A stretch of 64,000 nt of DNA from Pseudomonas putida (GTDB lineage: Bacteria > Pseudomonadota > Gammaproteobacteria > Pseudomonadales > Pseudomonadaceae), in contig NZ_CP011789.1 of the NCBI RefSeq assembly GCF_001636055.1, forward strand, positions 186,001-250,000, in the 5' to 3' direction. The notes under the pieces are model-generated. The model worked only from the letters and a program-made list of their open reading frames with translations. It made no database searches and was not told the DNA's origin. The position numbers and the translations under genes are program-made. Shown in pieces: positions 1 through 9,106 of the stretch; position 1 is the first letter of the stretch, and each line of letters begins with the position of its first letter.

Positions 1-1000
1 CACGCATGACCGGCTGCGACTGCCCTACCAGCGGCAGTGGCATGGGCTGCGAAGAACCGGAGAATTCGACGGTCGGTCCGCCATTGCCCGACTGTCCCAG
101 TGGCAACTGGGCCTGGGCCGCAGGTGCTTCGGTCGGCGCCTTGTCCCCTTTCTTGGGCATCAGGACTGCGGCCGCGACAGCGACCACAACGACAGCGGAC
201 AACGCGAGCACATGTTTCTTAGGCATTTTGAACCCCATGGATGGTCGCTTTTCCGTACTGCGGGTAGCGATCATGGCTTCGATCAAGGTATCGCGGGCAA
301 CCTGGTTGATGTTTCCTGGCCAGCCGTTGGAGTTTTCGTGGATATCGGCGATCTGCTCGGCGCTGAATACTTCAAGGCCCCGGCCAGCACCTTCCAGGCG
401 CTGTTCCAGATACTCACGAGTCTCTTCTTCGCTGTAGGGGGCGAGCTCGATGATGTGGAAGCGCTCTTCCTCGACACTGAGTTCGTCCAACCCGGCAATC
501 AGCGAAGGTTCACCGAACAGGAACACATGCGGGCGCCCTTCCGGAACGCCTGCCGCCAGCTCCAGCAACGCTTGGAGTGCCGACTCGTCGAGTTGTTCCG
601 CATCGTCCACCAGCAGATAGACTTCCTGCCCGGTCAACGCCAGCTGGACGACCTGGGAAAGGATTGCCTGCACTTCCGGCTGGGCGACGTTCAGCGCCTG
701 GGCCACTTGGCCCAGCACGCTGGCAGCATCGCTTGCGCCACGCGCGGAAACGACCACGCTCTGCACCGACTGCTTGTTGGTGCTGGCCACCAGGGCCTGG
801 CGCAGCAGGGTCTTGCCGCTGCCAAGCGGGCCGGTTACCACCAGCATCAGGTGGCTGTAACGCGCCAGGTGATGCAGCTGGCCCAGCACCGGCTTGCGCT
901 GGGCAGGGAAGAACTTGAATCCGGGCACCCGAGGTGCGAACGGATCGTGACTCAACTGGTAGTGATCGAGGAACGCCTCATCGGCATGCAAACTGGTCAT
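1..1000 (-). CDS. damX: DamX-like AAA-family ATPase, partial (C-terminus beyond window)
   Basis: The ATG at 1000 lies 15 bases after the aroB stop, and the frame stays open to the window edge, so only about 333 residues are visible. The N-terminal half is an ExeA-like ATPase with Walker A GPLGSGKTLL near residue 53 and a Walker B-like LLVDDAEQ. A linker with a basic end and a single hydrophobic segment (near residues 260-277, around KMPKKHVLALSAVVVVAV) is followed by a Pro/Gln-rich stretch. In this family the missing C-terminus is normally a periplasmic SPOR domain that binds denuded peptidoglycan at the septum. The order aroK-aroB-damX matches E. coli. The SPOR domain itself is inferred, not seen. 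Confidence 0.85.
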   Translation of the reverse strand, partial: MTSLHADEAFLDHYQLSHDPFAPRVPGFKFFPAQRKPVLGQLHHLARYSHLMLVVTGPLGSGKTLLRQALVASTNKQSVQSVVVSARGASDAASVLGQVAQALNVAQPEVQAILSQVVQLALTGQEVYLLVDDAEQLDESALQALLELAAGVPEGRPHVFLFGEPSLIAGLDELSVEEERFHIIELAPYSEEETREYLEQRLEGAGRGLEVFSAEQIADIHENSNGWPGNINQVARDTLIEAMIATRSTEKRPSMGFKMPKKHVLALSAVVVVAVAAAVLMPKKGDKAPTEAPAAQAQLPLGQSGNGGPTVEFSGSSQPMPLPLVGQSQPVMR

Positions 1001-1015
1001 TGCGCTGTCACAACC

Positions 1016-2113
1016 TCAAAGCTGCGCCACGATCGCGCGATAATCCGCTGCAAGCGTGGCCTGAAGAATCTCTTTCGGATAGTCGTCGGTGATCACGGCC
1101 TCGCCCATCTGGCGCAACAGCACCAGGCGCAGGCGTCCGTCGAGCACCTTCTTGTCGACCGCCATATGTTCCATGAAATGCGCCGGGGTCATTTCCTGTG
1201 GAGGCACCACCGGCAAGCCTGCATCCTGCAGCAGGCGAATTCCGCGATCACGCGCCGACTGGTCGATCCAGCCGAGACGCATGGACATCTCCAGGGCCAT
1301 GACGGTCCCGGCAGCGACGGCCTCGCCATGCAACCATACCCCGTAACCCATGTGGGTTTCGATGGCATGACCGAAGGTGTGGCCGAGGTTCAGGGTGGCG
1401 CGCACGCCAGACTCACGCTCGTCGGCACCGACCACGGCCGCCTTCGCCGCGCAGGAGCGGCGGATGGCTTCGGTCAGGGCCACGGAATCGAGCCCGCGCA
1501 GGGCTGCCATGTTGTCTTCCAGCCAGCCGAGGAATGGCTCGTCGCAGATCAGACCGTACTTGATCACTTCGGCGAGGCCCGCCGACAACTCGCGGGCTGG
1601 CAGGGTGCGCAGGCTGGTGGTGTCGATCAGCACCGCGTTGGGCTGATAGAAGGCACCGACCATGTTCTTGCCCAGTGGGTGATTGATGCCGGTCTTGCCA
1701 CCAACGGACGAATCCACCTGGGACAGCAGCGTGGTCGGCACCTGGATGAAGTCGACGCCGCGCTGGTAGCAGGCCGCGGCAAAGCCGGCCATGTCGCCGA
1801 TCACCCCGCCGCCCAGCGCGACCACAGTGGTGCGCCGATCATGGCGGGCCGTGAGCAGGGCATCGAAAATCAGCTGGAGGGTTTCCCAGTTCTTGTGGGC
1901 TTCGCCGTCAGGCAGCACCACTGGCAGCACCGACCAGGCGCCGAGTGTCTTGCTCAACCGCTCGAGATACAGGGGCGCGACGGTTTCGTTGGAGACGATG
2001 GCGACCTGCCGCCCGGCAATGTGCGGCGCCAGCAGCTCGGGCTGGTCCAGCAGGCCCTCGCCAATGTAGATCGGATAGCTACGTTCGCCCAGATCGACCT
2101 TCAATGTCTGCAT
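1016..2113 (-). CDS. aroB: 3-dehydroquinate synthase
   Basis: This enzyme catalyses the second step of the shikimate pathway (DAHP to 3-dehydroquinate; NAD and metal dependent; cytosolic). The 365-residue protein starts [18 protein letters not shown]. The glycine-rich [13 protein letters not shown] nucleotide-binding segment and the metal-site region [11 protein letters not shown] are both visible. An in-frame ATG lies 60 bases further upstream, but the shorter start gives the usual family length and N-terminus. It is cotranscribed with aroK upstream (97-base gap) and the DamX-like gene downstream. Confidence 0.97.
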   Translation of the reverse strand: MQTLKVDLGERSYPIYIGEGLLDQPELLAPHIAGRQVAIVSNETVAPLYLERLSKTLGAWSVLPVVLPDGEAHKNWETLQLIFDALLTARHDRRTTVVALGGGVIGDMAGFAAACYQRGVDFIQVPTTLLSQVDSSVGGKTGINHPLGKNMVGAFYQPNAVLIDTTSLRTLPARELSAGLAEVIKYGLICDEPFLGWLEDNMAALRGLDSVALTEAIRRSCAAKAAVVGADERESGVRATLNLGHTFGHAIETHMGYGVWLHGEAVAAGTVMALEMSMRLGWIDQSARDRGIRLLQDAGLPVVPPQEMTPAHFMEHMAVDKKVLDGRLRLVLLRQMGEAVITDDYPKEILQATLAADYRAIVAQL

Positions 2114-2210
2114 GTATCCCCACAATATGCTTTGGCGCGGCCTTGCCTGAGCGGCCAGCGCGGTAACGTTCAACGTCGCCCCGACGTTGGTCGCCGAGGA
2201 TAGTCCCGGC

Positions 2211-2729
2211 TCAGCGGGGCGGCAACTGCTGCAAACGCTCGAGAATGTCGAGCACTACCATGCGCGGCGGCCGTTCGTCGGTTTCCACCACGAGGTCGGC
2301 GATTTCGCGATAGAGCGGGTCGCGCGTTTCCAGCAACGCACGCAGCGTGGCTTCCGGGTTGGCGGTCCGCAGCAGTGGACGGTTGCGATCACGTGCAGTA
2401 CGGCCGACCTGCTGTTCCACCGAGGCATGCAGGTAGATGACACGCCCGCCCCTGTGCAACGCCTGGCGATTGGCCTCGCGCATCACTGCGCCGCCACCTG
2501 TTGCGACAACCACGCCGTCGAGCTCGCAGAGTTCTGCAATCATCGCCTGCTCACGATCACGAAAGCCCGGCTCGCCTTCCTTGTCGAAGATCCACGGGAT
2601 GTTGGCGCCGGTTCGCAGCTCGATTTCCTTGTCGGAATCCTTGAACAGCAGGCGCAGCTCTTTGGCCAAAAGGCGCCCGATGGTGCTCTTACCGGCGCCC
2701 ATGGGCCCTACAAGTATCAAATTTCGCAC
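2211..2729 (-). CDS. aroK: shikimate kinase I
   Basis: It phosphorylates shikimate at the 3-hydroxyl with ATP. The 172-residue NMP-kinase-like fold shows a P-loop [11 protein letters not shown] near residue 8, the shikimate-binding DSDKEIE and GGGAV motifs, and the lid arginine region [11 protein letters not shown]. The start codon is GTG at 2729, four bases past the pilQ stop, so it is likely translated from the same transcript as the pilus locus. Length and motifs are normal. Confidence 0.97.
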   Translation of the reverse strand: MRNLILVGPMGAGKSTIGRLLAKELRLLFKDSDKEIELRTGANIPWIFDKEGEPGFRDREQAMIAELCELDGVVVATGGGAVMREANRQALHRGGRVIYLHASVEQQVGRTARDRNRPLLRTANPEATLRALLETRDPLYREIADLVVETDERPPRMVVLDILERLQQLPPR

Positions 2730-2733
2730 AGAA

Positions 2734-4002
2734 TCAACGACTCACAGCAATCGCCCGGTCACTCATGATACGCGGAGTCAGGAAGACCAGCAGCTCAGAT
2801 TTTTTCTCTTGTAATACATCGCGTCGAAACAGCCGTCCAACATACGGCAGATCGCCAAGAAATGGCACCTTGTCCACTACATTGTTATGCGACGTCGAGT
2901 ACACGCCACCAATCACAATCGTCTCGCCATCGGCCACGCGCACCTTGGCATTGACCTCGTTCTTGCGGATCGGTGGGACGTCGTTGAGGGCATTGACGTA
3001 GTCCGGCTCGTCCTTGGTCACCCGCACCGCCATGATGACCTTGCCATCCGGGGTGATCTGCGGCGTGACCTCCAGTGACAGCGATGCCTCGCGGAAAGCC
3101 ACCGAGGTGGCGCCGCTCTTGCTCGACTGCTGGTAAGGCACTTCGGTGCCCTTGAGAATACGCGCGGTTTCCTTGTCGGCAGTGACCACCTTGGGCTGGG
3201 AGATGACCTCGCCATTGCCGCTTTTCTCCATGGCACTGAGCTCCAGATCAAGCAGCACATCGCCGCGCACCACCCCTACGCCCACGCCAGAGGTCGCCCC
3301 CTGCGCGCCAAGATCGACAAACAGCTCACTGCCTGACCGCGCTGGCATACCGCCCAGCTGTGCGCCCCAGCGAATACCGAGCGCATTCTCGTAATCGACG
3401 TTGGCCTCGACGATCCGGGCCTCGATCATCACCTGGCGCACCGGCACATCCAGATCCGCAACCAGTTGCCGCAACTCAGCCAGGCGCGCGGCCGACTGGG
3501 TGGCGATCAGGGTGTTGGTCCGCGAATCCACGCTCAAACTGCCGCGCCCTGCCGCAGGTTCGTCATCCGCGAGGCTCTCCAACAATAGTTTCGCCAGGTC
3601 GGACGCATCGGCATGATGAATCGGCAGCAACTCCCGATGCAGCGGCTGCAACTGCGCCTCGAGCGCCTGGTCGATGCGCGCCTCGCGCGACTGCTCGGCG
3701 AGCTCTGCGGCGGGGGCGACCAACAGCACATTGCCCTCCTCACGCTTGGCCAGCCCGCGGCTGCGCAACACCAGCTCCAATGCCTGATCCCAGGGCACCT
3801 CGTGCAGCCGCAGGGTGATATTGCCCTGAACCGTGTCACTGGCCACCAGGTTGATGCCGGTATAATCGGCGAGCACCTGCAGCACTGCACGAACCTCGAC
3901 GTCCTGGAAATTCAGCGAAAGCGGCTCACCTTTGTACAGGGGCTCCGCCATTGCCCGTAGCGTCAGCAGCATCGCCACGACGCCGATCAGCAGTCTTTTC
4001 AC
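2734..4002 (-). CDS. pilQ: short type IV pilus/competence secretin (PilQ/HofQ type)
   Basis: This is an outer-membrane secretin pore for type IV pilus or DNA-uptake fibres. The GTG start gives a signal peptide ([19 protein letters not shown]), an STN/N0 domain (about residues 25-90, [20 protein letters not shown]), an N1 domain, then the C-terminal secretin beta-barrel with the [14 protein letters not shown] signature and TPRI near the end. At 422 residues it is close to E. coli HofQ and far shorter than P. aeruginosa PilQ (about 714). No peptidoglycan-binding AMIN domains are visible. Its 5' end overlaps the upstream PilO-PilP gene by 77 bases in another frame. Confidence 0.93.
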   Translation of the reverse strand: MKRLLIGVVAMLLTLRAMAEPLYKGEPLSLNFQDVEVRAVLQVLADYTGINLVASDTVQGNITLRLHEVPWDQALELVLRSRGLAKREEGNVLLVAPAAELAEQSREARIDQALEAQLQPLHRELLPIHHADASDLAKLLLESLADDEPAAGRGSLSVDSRTNTLIATQSAARLAELRQLVADLDVPVRQVMIEARIVEANVDYENALGIRWGAQLGGMPARSGSELFVDLGAQGATSGVGVGVVRGDVLLDLELSAMEKSGNGEVISQPKVVTADKETARILKGTEVPYQQSSKSGATSVAFREASLSLEVTPQITPDGKVIMAVRVTKDEPDYVNALNDVPPIRKNEVNAKVRVADGETIVIGGVYSTSHNNVVDKVPFLGDLPYVGRLFRRDVLQEKKSELLVFLTPRIMSDRAIAVSR

Positions 4003-4936
4003 GTTCGCTCCTTGCGCCTGCGGGCCGGCTCAACGTCAGGTAGCTTGAGCGCTCTTGCCACTCGCCACCACTGAACAGCCGCTCCCTGATCTCGACCTGA
4101 TCCTGGTCGACCTTTATGACTTCACCCTCTTCACGCCCCAGGCGCTCCCCCTTGGCAACCCGGTAAACACGCCCGGCCCAGCGCACCAGCGCCTGGGATT
4201 GCCCCGCGCGGGACAGGCTGCCCACCATCTCCAACTGCTCCAGCGGCACCCCCGCCAACCCCTCCGTATGCCGACGCGACGACCAGGCTGCAAATGGGTC
4301 CAGCGCGGGCGTCCGACCGAGGGGCCGAGCGGGCTCATCGGCCAGCGAAGCCGGCATTGGCAGCGCCTCGCCGGCATGAAATGCCTGCACCCACACATGA
4401 AGCTGCAGCAACCCCGGCCGTTCTGTTGCAGGCTCCAACTGCAAACGGGTCACCCGCAGCAGGCGCAACTGGCCCAGCCACTCGTCCAGCCAGGGTCGCA
4501 GGGCGGCATAGCGCCCACTCACCTGCATCTGCAAGGGCACCTGGCGGTAACCCGGCCCCTCGACGTCCTCCTCCACGTCGAGGCGCTCGAAGACCAGGCC
4601 GTAGGTGCGCCCCGACACGGCCAACTGGTCGAGCAGATCGCTCATGCCCTCGCCGCCCGACAATCGCCAACGCGCATCCCGCAGCCGCTTCGCCTCGCTC
4701 GCCAGCGCCACCTCGGCGTCATCCAGAGCCAGAAGCTGTTGCTCCCGCGCCTGCAACAGCTTCCGCTGCTCGACATCGCTCGCCACGCCTTGACGGTAGG
4801 CTGCGCGCACCTCCTGGAGACGGAACTGATAGCCGCAGGCAAGCACCAGCGACACACCAATGACGACGACCGCGCCCCTGTACATACGCGAGCGCCCCGC
4901 CATCTCGTGCCAGCCGAGCATCTCAGCGATACGCAT
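3926..4936 (-). CDS. pilO: PilO-PilP fusion, type IV pilus alignment protein
   Basis: The protein has 336 residues. Residues 1-20 are cytosolic. One membrane helix follows (about 21-36, VVVIGVSLVLACGYQF), then a coiled coil and a PilO-type periplasmic domain to about 180. A second domain (about 200-305) is PilP-like: LDPF, then PLEQLEMVGSL, VYRVAKGERLG, and EIRERL..GGEWQER. PilO and PilP are usually separate, PilP being a lipoprotein tethered to PilQ; here PilP would be anchored through the PilO helix. The basic tail after residue 305 is encoded by the stretch shared with the pilQ signal-peptide region. It starts two bases after the pilN stop. The fusion is read directly from the sequence; its function is inferred from the families. 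Confidence 0.85.
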   Translation of the reverse strand: MRIAEMLGWHEMAGRSRMYRGAVVVIGVSLVLACGYQFRLQEVRAAYRQGVASDVEQRKLLQAREQQLLALDDAEVALASEAKRLRDARWRLSGGEGMSDLLDQLAVSGRTYGLVFERLDVEEDVEGPGYRQVPLQMQVSGRYAALRPWLDEWLGQLRLLRVTRLQLEPATERPGLLQLHVWVQAFHAGEALPMPASLADEPARPLGRTPALDPFAAWSSRRHTEGLAGVPLEQLEMVGSLSRAGQSQALVRWAGRVYRVAKGERLGREEGEVIKVDQDQVEIRERLFSGGEWQERSSYLTLSRPAGARSEREKTADRRRGDAADATGNGGAPVQR

Positions 4937-4938
4937 GT

Positions 4939-5472
4939 TCAGGAGGCCACCACCCGGGCCACGAGTGAGAACGCATCGCCACCGGCCCGCGCCAAGACGT
5001 GCTTGAGTTCAAGGTCCAGGAGTATCGGCGAGCGCTGCAGGTCGCGCATGAACTGGGCCAGCACCGCAGGAGAAACCGCTAGGCCATTGATCTGCAGCCG
5101 GTCACCCTGCACGTCCAGGCGCGTCAGTTGCATCCCATGCGGCATCGCCAGTTCGATCTCGATCAACAGCTGCGGTACGCCTTGCTGCGAGGAGCGCAAC
5201 GCGCCAAGCGCATCAACCTGCCTGCGCAGGCCCGTGTGCGCCTCACGCAACTGTTCCAGGCGTGCCACTTGCCCATCCAGCGACTGCAGCTGTTGCTGAC
5301 GCTGCAATCCGGCAGCTGCTTGCTGCTTCAGCCGCAGGTGGGCGAACCGATCGACCAGCATGACCACGACAAACGCTGCGAACAGACTGCCCAGAAACAC
5401 CAGCCTGAAGTTGCGCAGCTCCACCAGACGCTAGCGCTCACGCCATGGCAGCAGGTTCAGGCGCAGGTTCAT
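4939..5472 (-). pseudogene. pilN: pilN with in-frame amber stop at codon 14
   Basis: PilN is an inner-membrane protein whose short cytosolic leader (consensus around NLLPWR) docks onto PilM. The ATG at 5472 overlaps the pilM stop as ATGA, the expected coupled start. It reads MNLRLNLLPWRER, then TAG (5433-5431), then RLV and the rest of a normal PilN in the same frame: membrane helix LVFLGSLFAAFVVVMLV, coiled coil, and periplasmic domain to 4939. A single C-to-T change of a CAG codon would explain the stop. A 161-residue product could restart at GTG 5424; it would keep the helix and periplasmic part but lose the PilM-binding leader. A sequencing error or suppression is possible. Confidence 0.85.
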
Positions 5473-6353
5473 TGCGTACCTCCCAGGGCGAGGCCGAGGG
5501 GCAGGACCATGGCGCCGCAGCGGTCTGGCAGCGAAGCCGCATGGACCCGCTGCGGACAAACCCGCTCACAGGGGAATCCGAAATGCCGCGCCAGCGACCG
5601 CACGCAAGCGTCCGTCGCCGCCCCGCCGCCGACCATCAACCCTGCGCTCAGCTCGAACGGAGGATCCCCCTCCAGCAAGCTCTCGAGATGCGCCAGAAAC
5701 TCGGTCGAACCCACGCCAGGCTCGATCCTCTGCGCCTTTCGCCAAGGCAGGGGTCCATCGGGCCAGCCATGCAGGGTCAGGCTGTCGGCCTCGACCTGCA
5801 ACAGCGGCCGACAGCTGTCGCTGGCCTGCAAACGACGCAGCGCCAGACTGTCCACCTCGACGGCAACCACCTCCAGGCCTGCCGCCTCGAACGGCTGCAA
5901 CAGTGGCGCCAGGACGCTCTGGCGAGCGGCCCCGACCAGCACATCGAGCATGTGGGGGGCCTGCTGGGAAATGCCCAGCACCTGAAAGTCCAGGGCCAGA
6001 TCGTCAATCGGGAAAGGGAAAAGGCGCTCGGCATCGGCAAGCAGATGCGCTTCTCGTTCAGGCTCCGCCAGTGCGGCGGGCAACTGGCCCACCTTGCAGA
6101 TCACCTGCGAGCCCGGCACCGCCAACGCAACCCGTCGAGACCGGCTGCCACAACGGCGCCACGCCTGACGCAGGGCCATGGCCTGCACCTCGGTATCGCC
6201 ACCACCCCGCAAAGCCCCCCGGATTGGCTCGACCACCCAGGCAGCCACCTCATGGCGCCCTCGTCGCCGCTGCAACTCAAGAATTCTCACGGAATCGGAG
6301 GCAATTTCCACCCCCAATACTGAACCGGCATCCCTGCCAAAGCGTCCAAGCAT
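5469..6353 (-). CDS. pilM: type IV pilus assembly ATPase-like protein PilM
   Basis: PilM is a cytosolic actin-like (FtsA-fold) protein that binds nucleotide and the PilN leader, linking the pilus motor to the periplasmic alignment complex. The 294-residue protein starts MLGRFGRDAGSVLGVEIASD and shows the family segments VLGVEI, FPFPIDDLALDFQVLG and LMVGGGA. It is somewhat shorter than P. aeruginosa PilM (about 354), as in the hof-type clusters. A GGAG Shine-Dalgarno lies upstream of ATG 6353, and its stop overlaps the pilN start (ATGA). It is divergent from mrcA, as in E. coli. Confidence 0.93.
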   Translation of the reverse strand: MLGRFGRDAGSVLGVEIASDSVRILELQRRRGRHEVAAWVVEPIRGALRGGGDTEVQAMALRQAWRRCGSRSRRVALAVPGSQVICKVGQLPAALAEPEREAHLLADAERLFPFPIDDLALDFQVLGISQQAPHMLDVLVGAARQSVLAPLLQPFEAAGLEVVAVEVDSLALRRLQASDSCRPLLQVEADSLTLHGWPDGPLPWRKAQRIEPGVGSTEFLAHLESLLEGDPPFELSAGLMVGGGAATDACVRSLARHFGFPCERVCPQRVHAASLPDRCGAMVLPLGLALGGTQ

Positions 6354-6449
6354 CGCTGCTCCTTTTCATGACCGTGGCAAACCCTTGCCATCCGGGGCGA
6401 TTGCGCCCATTGCCCCGACCGACCGATGACCCGGCGGGGCGAAAATGCT

Positions 6450-6455
6450 TATAAT
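6450..6455 (+). promoter_or_regulatory. candidate -10 element for mrcA
   Basis: A perfect TATAAT lies 33 bases before the GTG start in the 134-base divergent region between pilM and mrcA. No convincing -35 hexamer sits at 16-18 bases; the nearest TTGCCC is too far. Call based on the -10 alone. Confidence 0.4.
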
Positions 6456-6487
6456 GCCCAGCGTTTTTTCCCGTCCGCCGGGCCTGC

Positions 6488-8977
6488 GTGCACTCCACTT
6501 CTCAACCTGGACACCCAAAAGCCTTGATACGCCTGCTGAAGTTCTTCTGGTGGTCTTTCGTCGCCGTCATCTGCGCGCTCGTGCTCGGTCTGAGTGGTGC
6601 GTTTCTGTATCTTAGTCCCAGCCTGCCTTCGGTCGACTCGCTCAGAAGCATCCAGTTGCAGATCCCCCTGAGGGTGTACAGCAGCGACGGCAAACTGATT
6701 GCCGAGTTTGGCGAAATGCGCCGCTCGCCAATCCGTTTTGCGGAGATTCCCCCACAGTTCATCCAGGCGCTTCTGTCAGCCGAAGACGACAATTTCCTCA
6801 ATCACTACGGGGTCGATCCGAGCAGCCTGATGCGTGCTGCGACCCAACTTGTGAAGTCTGGTCATATCCAGACCGGCGGCAGCACCATCACCATGCAGGT
6901 GGCGAAGAACTTCTTCCTCACCAGCGAGCGCAGCTTCTCGCGCAAGACCAACGAGATCCTCCTGGCGCTGCAGATCGAACGTGAGCTGACCAAGGACGAG
7001 ATCCTCGAGCTGTACGTCAACAAGATCTACCTGGGCAACCGCGCCTACGGCATCGATGCCGCCGCGCAGGTGTACTACGGCAAGTCGATCCGTGATGTCA
7101 GCCTGGCGCAGATGGCGATGATCGCCGGCCTGCCCAAAGCCCCTTCGCGCTTCAATCCGCTGGCCAACCCGGTGCGTGCCAAGGAGCGCCGCGACTGGAT
7201 CCTCGGCCGCATGTACAAGCTCGGCAAGATCGACGAGGCAAGCTACCAGGCCGCCCTCGCCGAGCCGCTGAACGCCAGCTATCACGTACCGACACCTGAG
7301 GTGAATGCACCGTTCGTCGCCGAAATGGCGCGTGCCGAGATGGTCGGCCGCTACGGCAGCGATGCCTACACCGAAGGTTTCCGGGTCACCACGACCGTGC
7401 CCAGCGACACGCAGGAAATCGCCAACAAGGCAGTCCTCAACGGCCTCTCGCAATACGACGAGCGCCATGGCTACCGCGGCCCCGAAGCGCGCTTCCCGGG
7501 CAAGACCCGCACCGCCTGGCAGCAGGAACTGGGCAAGCAACGTACCCTCGGCGGCCTTGAACCGGCCATCGTCACCCAGGTGGACAAGACCGGCCTGAAA
7601 GTCATGACGCGCGGCGGCCAGGACGAAGACGTCGCCTGGGACACCATGAAGTGGGCCCGTCCGTTCATCAACAGCAATGCCCAGGGGCGCGCGCCTCAGT
7701 CGCCGGCCGATGTCGCGCAGATCGGCGACCTGGTGCGCCTGCAACGCCTGGACGACGGCAAGCTCAAGTTCAGCCAGGTGCCGGGCGCCCAGAGCGCACT
7801 GGTCACGCTTGACCCGAACAGCGGTGCAATCCGCGCCCTGGTCGGTGGCTTCTCGTTCGAGCAGAGCAACTATAACCGCGCCATGCAGGCCAAGCGCCAG
7901 CCAGGCTCCAGCTTCAAGCCCTTCGTCTATAGCGCCGCACTGGACAACGGCTATACCGCCGCCAGCCTGGTCAACGACGCACCGATCGTGTTCGTCGACG
8001 AATACCTCGACAAGGTCTGGCGCCCGAAAAACGACACCAACACCTTCCTCGGTCCGATCCGCATGCGCGAGGCGCTGTACAAGTCGCGCAACCTGGTCTC
8101 GATCCGCCTGCTCCAGGCGATGGGGGTCGACCGCACCATCGACTACATTGCCAAGTTCGGCTTCAACAAGCAGGACCTGCCGCGCAACCTGTCGCTGGCA
8201 CTGGGTACCGCAACGCTCACCCCGATGGAAATCGCCACCGGCTGGAGCACCTTTGCCAACGGCGGGTACAAGATCAACCCCTACCTGATCGAGCGCGTCG
8301 AAAGCCGCAACGGCGAAACCCTGTTCACCGCCAACCCGGCGCGCGTTCCCCAGGGCAATCAGGACCAGGCCGGAATCGCCGCGCCCGAAGAGCCGATCAC
8401 CACGCTCCCGCAGCCGGGCACCGCACCTTCGGCACTGGGCCAGATCGCCCCGCCACCGCAGACGCCGGCCATTGCCGAGCGCATCGTCGATGGCCGTACC
8501 ACCTACATCCTGACCAGCATGCTGCAGGATGTGATCAAGCGTGGCACTGGCCGTCGCGCCCTGGCCCTGGGCCGCAGCGACATCGCGGGCAAGACCGGTA
8601 CCACCAACGAATCCAAGGATGCCTGGTTCTCCGGCTACAACGCCGACTACGTGACCACGGTCTGGGTCGGTTTCGACCAGCCTGAAACACTTGGTCGCCG
8701 AGAATATGGCGGCACCGTTGCACTGCCGATCTGGATGGACTTCATGGGCCCGGCACTCAAGGGCAAGCCTGAACACGCACCGGCAGAGCCGGAGGGCATC
8801 CTCAGCCTGCGCGTGGATCCGGTCAGCGGTCGCGCGGCGACACCAAGCACGCCGAACGCCTACTTCGAGCTGTTCAAGGCCGAGGATTCACCACCATCGG
8901 TAGATGAGCTGGGCAACGGCTCAGCACCAGGCAGCCCGCTGCCGGCCGATGAGGCGGCGCCGATGGATCTGTTCTAA
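6488..8977 (+). CDS. mrcA: penicillin-binding protein 1A (bifunctional PG synthase)
   Basis: A class A PBP that polymerises glycan strands and cross-links peptides in the periplasm. A membrane anchor lies at about residues 16-40. The GT51 domain carries the catalytic Glu in LLSAEDDNF (residue 99) and GGSTITMQVAKN. An OB-like insert precedes the transpeptidase with S474-S-F-K477 (PGSSFKPF), an SRN motif and K702-T-G (GKTGTTNES). The 829-residue length is typical. The start used is GTG 6488; a TTG at about 6521 beginning IRLLKFFWW would give a start closer to some homologues. It is divergent from the pilus locus and faces a bidirectional terminator shared with maeB. Confidence 0.96.
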   Translation: MHSTSQPGHPKALIRLLKFFWWSFVAVICALVLGLSGAFLYLSPSLPSVDSLRSIQLQIPLRVYSSDGKLIAEFGEMRRSPIRFAEIPPQFIQALLSAEDDNFLNHYGVDPSSLMRAATQLVKSGHIQTGGSTITMQVAKNFFLTSERSFSRKTNEILLALQIERELTKDEILELYVNKIYLGNRAYGIDAAAQVYYGKSIRDVSLAQMAMIAGLPKAPSRFNPLANPVRAKERRDWILGRMYKLGKIDEASYQAALAEPLNASYHVPTPEVNAPFVAEMARAEMVGRYGSDAYTEGFRVTTTVPSDTQEIANKAVLNGLSQYDERHGYRGPEARFPGKTRTAWQQELGKQRTLGGLEPAIVTQVDKTGLKVMTRGGQDEDVAWDTMKWARPFINSNAQGRAPQSPADVAQIGDLVRLQRLDDGKLKFSQVPGAQSALVTLDPNSGAIRALVGGFSFEQSNYNRAMQAKRQPGSSFKPFVYSAALDNGYTAASLVNDAPIVFVDEYLDKVWRPKNDTNTFLGPIRMREALYKSRNLVSIRLLQAMGVDRTIDYIAKFGFNKQDLPRNLSLALGTATLTPMEIATGWSTFANGGYKINPYLIERVESRNGETLFTANPARVPQGNQDQAGIAAPEEPITTLPQPGTAPSALGQIAPPPQTPAIAERIVDGRTTYILTSMLQDVIKRGTGRRALALGRSDIAGKTGTTNESKDAWFSGYNADYVTTVWVGFDQPETLGRREYGGTVALPIWMDFMGPALKGKPEHAPAEPEGILSLRVDPVSGRAATPSTPNAYFELFKAEDSPPSVDELGNGSAPGSPLPADEAAPMDLF

Positions 8978-9054
8978 GTGGCGATCTGAACCTGTAGCAG
9001 CAGCCTTGTGCCGCTTCTACAGGTGGAGCGGTCATCTGTAGAACAGCGGCCAAC

Positions 9055-9088
9055 AAAAAGCCCCGACTCTTGCGAGCCGGGGCTTTTT
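9055..9088. terminator. bidirectional rho-independent terminator
   Basis: AGCCCCG (9059-9065) pairs with CGGGGCT (9078-9084), with an inner CTC/GAG pairing and a TTGC loop. It is flanked by A5 on the left and T5 on the right. It serves the convergent mrcA and maeB genes. Confidence 0.9.
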
Positions 9089-9106
9089 CATGTCGCTACA
9101 ACGAGA

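Noticed and set aside
212..2203. 663-codon plus-strand open frame opposite the DamX-like and aroB genes
   Set aside because: It is antisense to well-conserved genes, has a low-complexity His/Gln/Arg-rich translation and no recognisable domain; it is a coding shadow of GC-rich sequence.
6776..8776. 666-codon minus-strand frame inside mrcA
   Set aside because: It mirrors the PBP1a gene and has no family match I can recognise. Third-position GC bias of mrcA explains the lack of stops.
8991..9021. CTGTAG..CTACAG hairpin after mrcA, possible REP remnant
   Set aside because: The stem is short and the sequence only loosely resembles the REP core; the true terminator lies just downstream.
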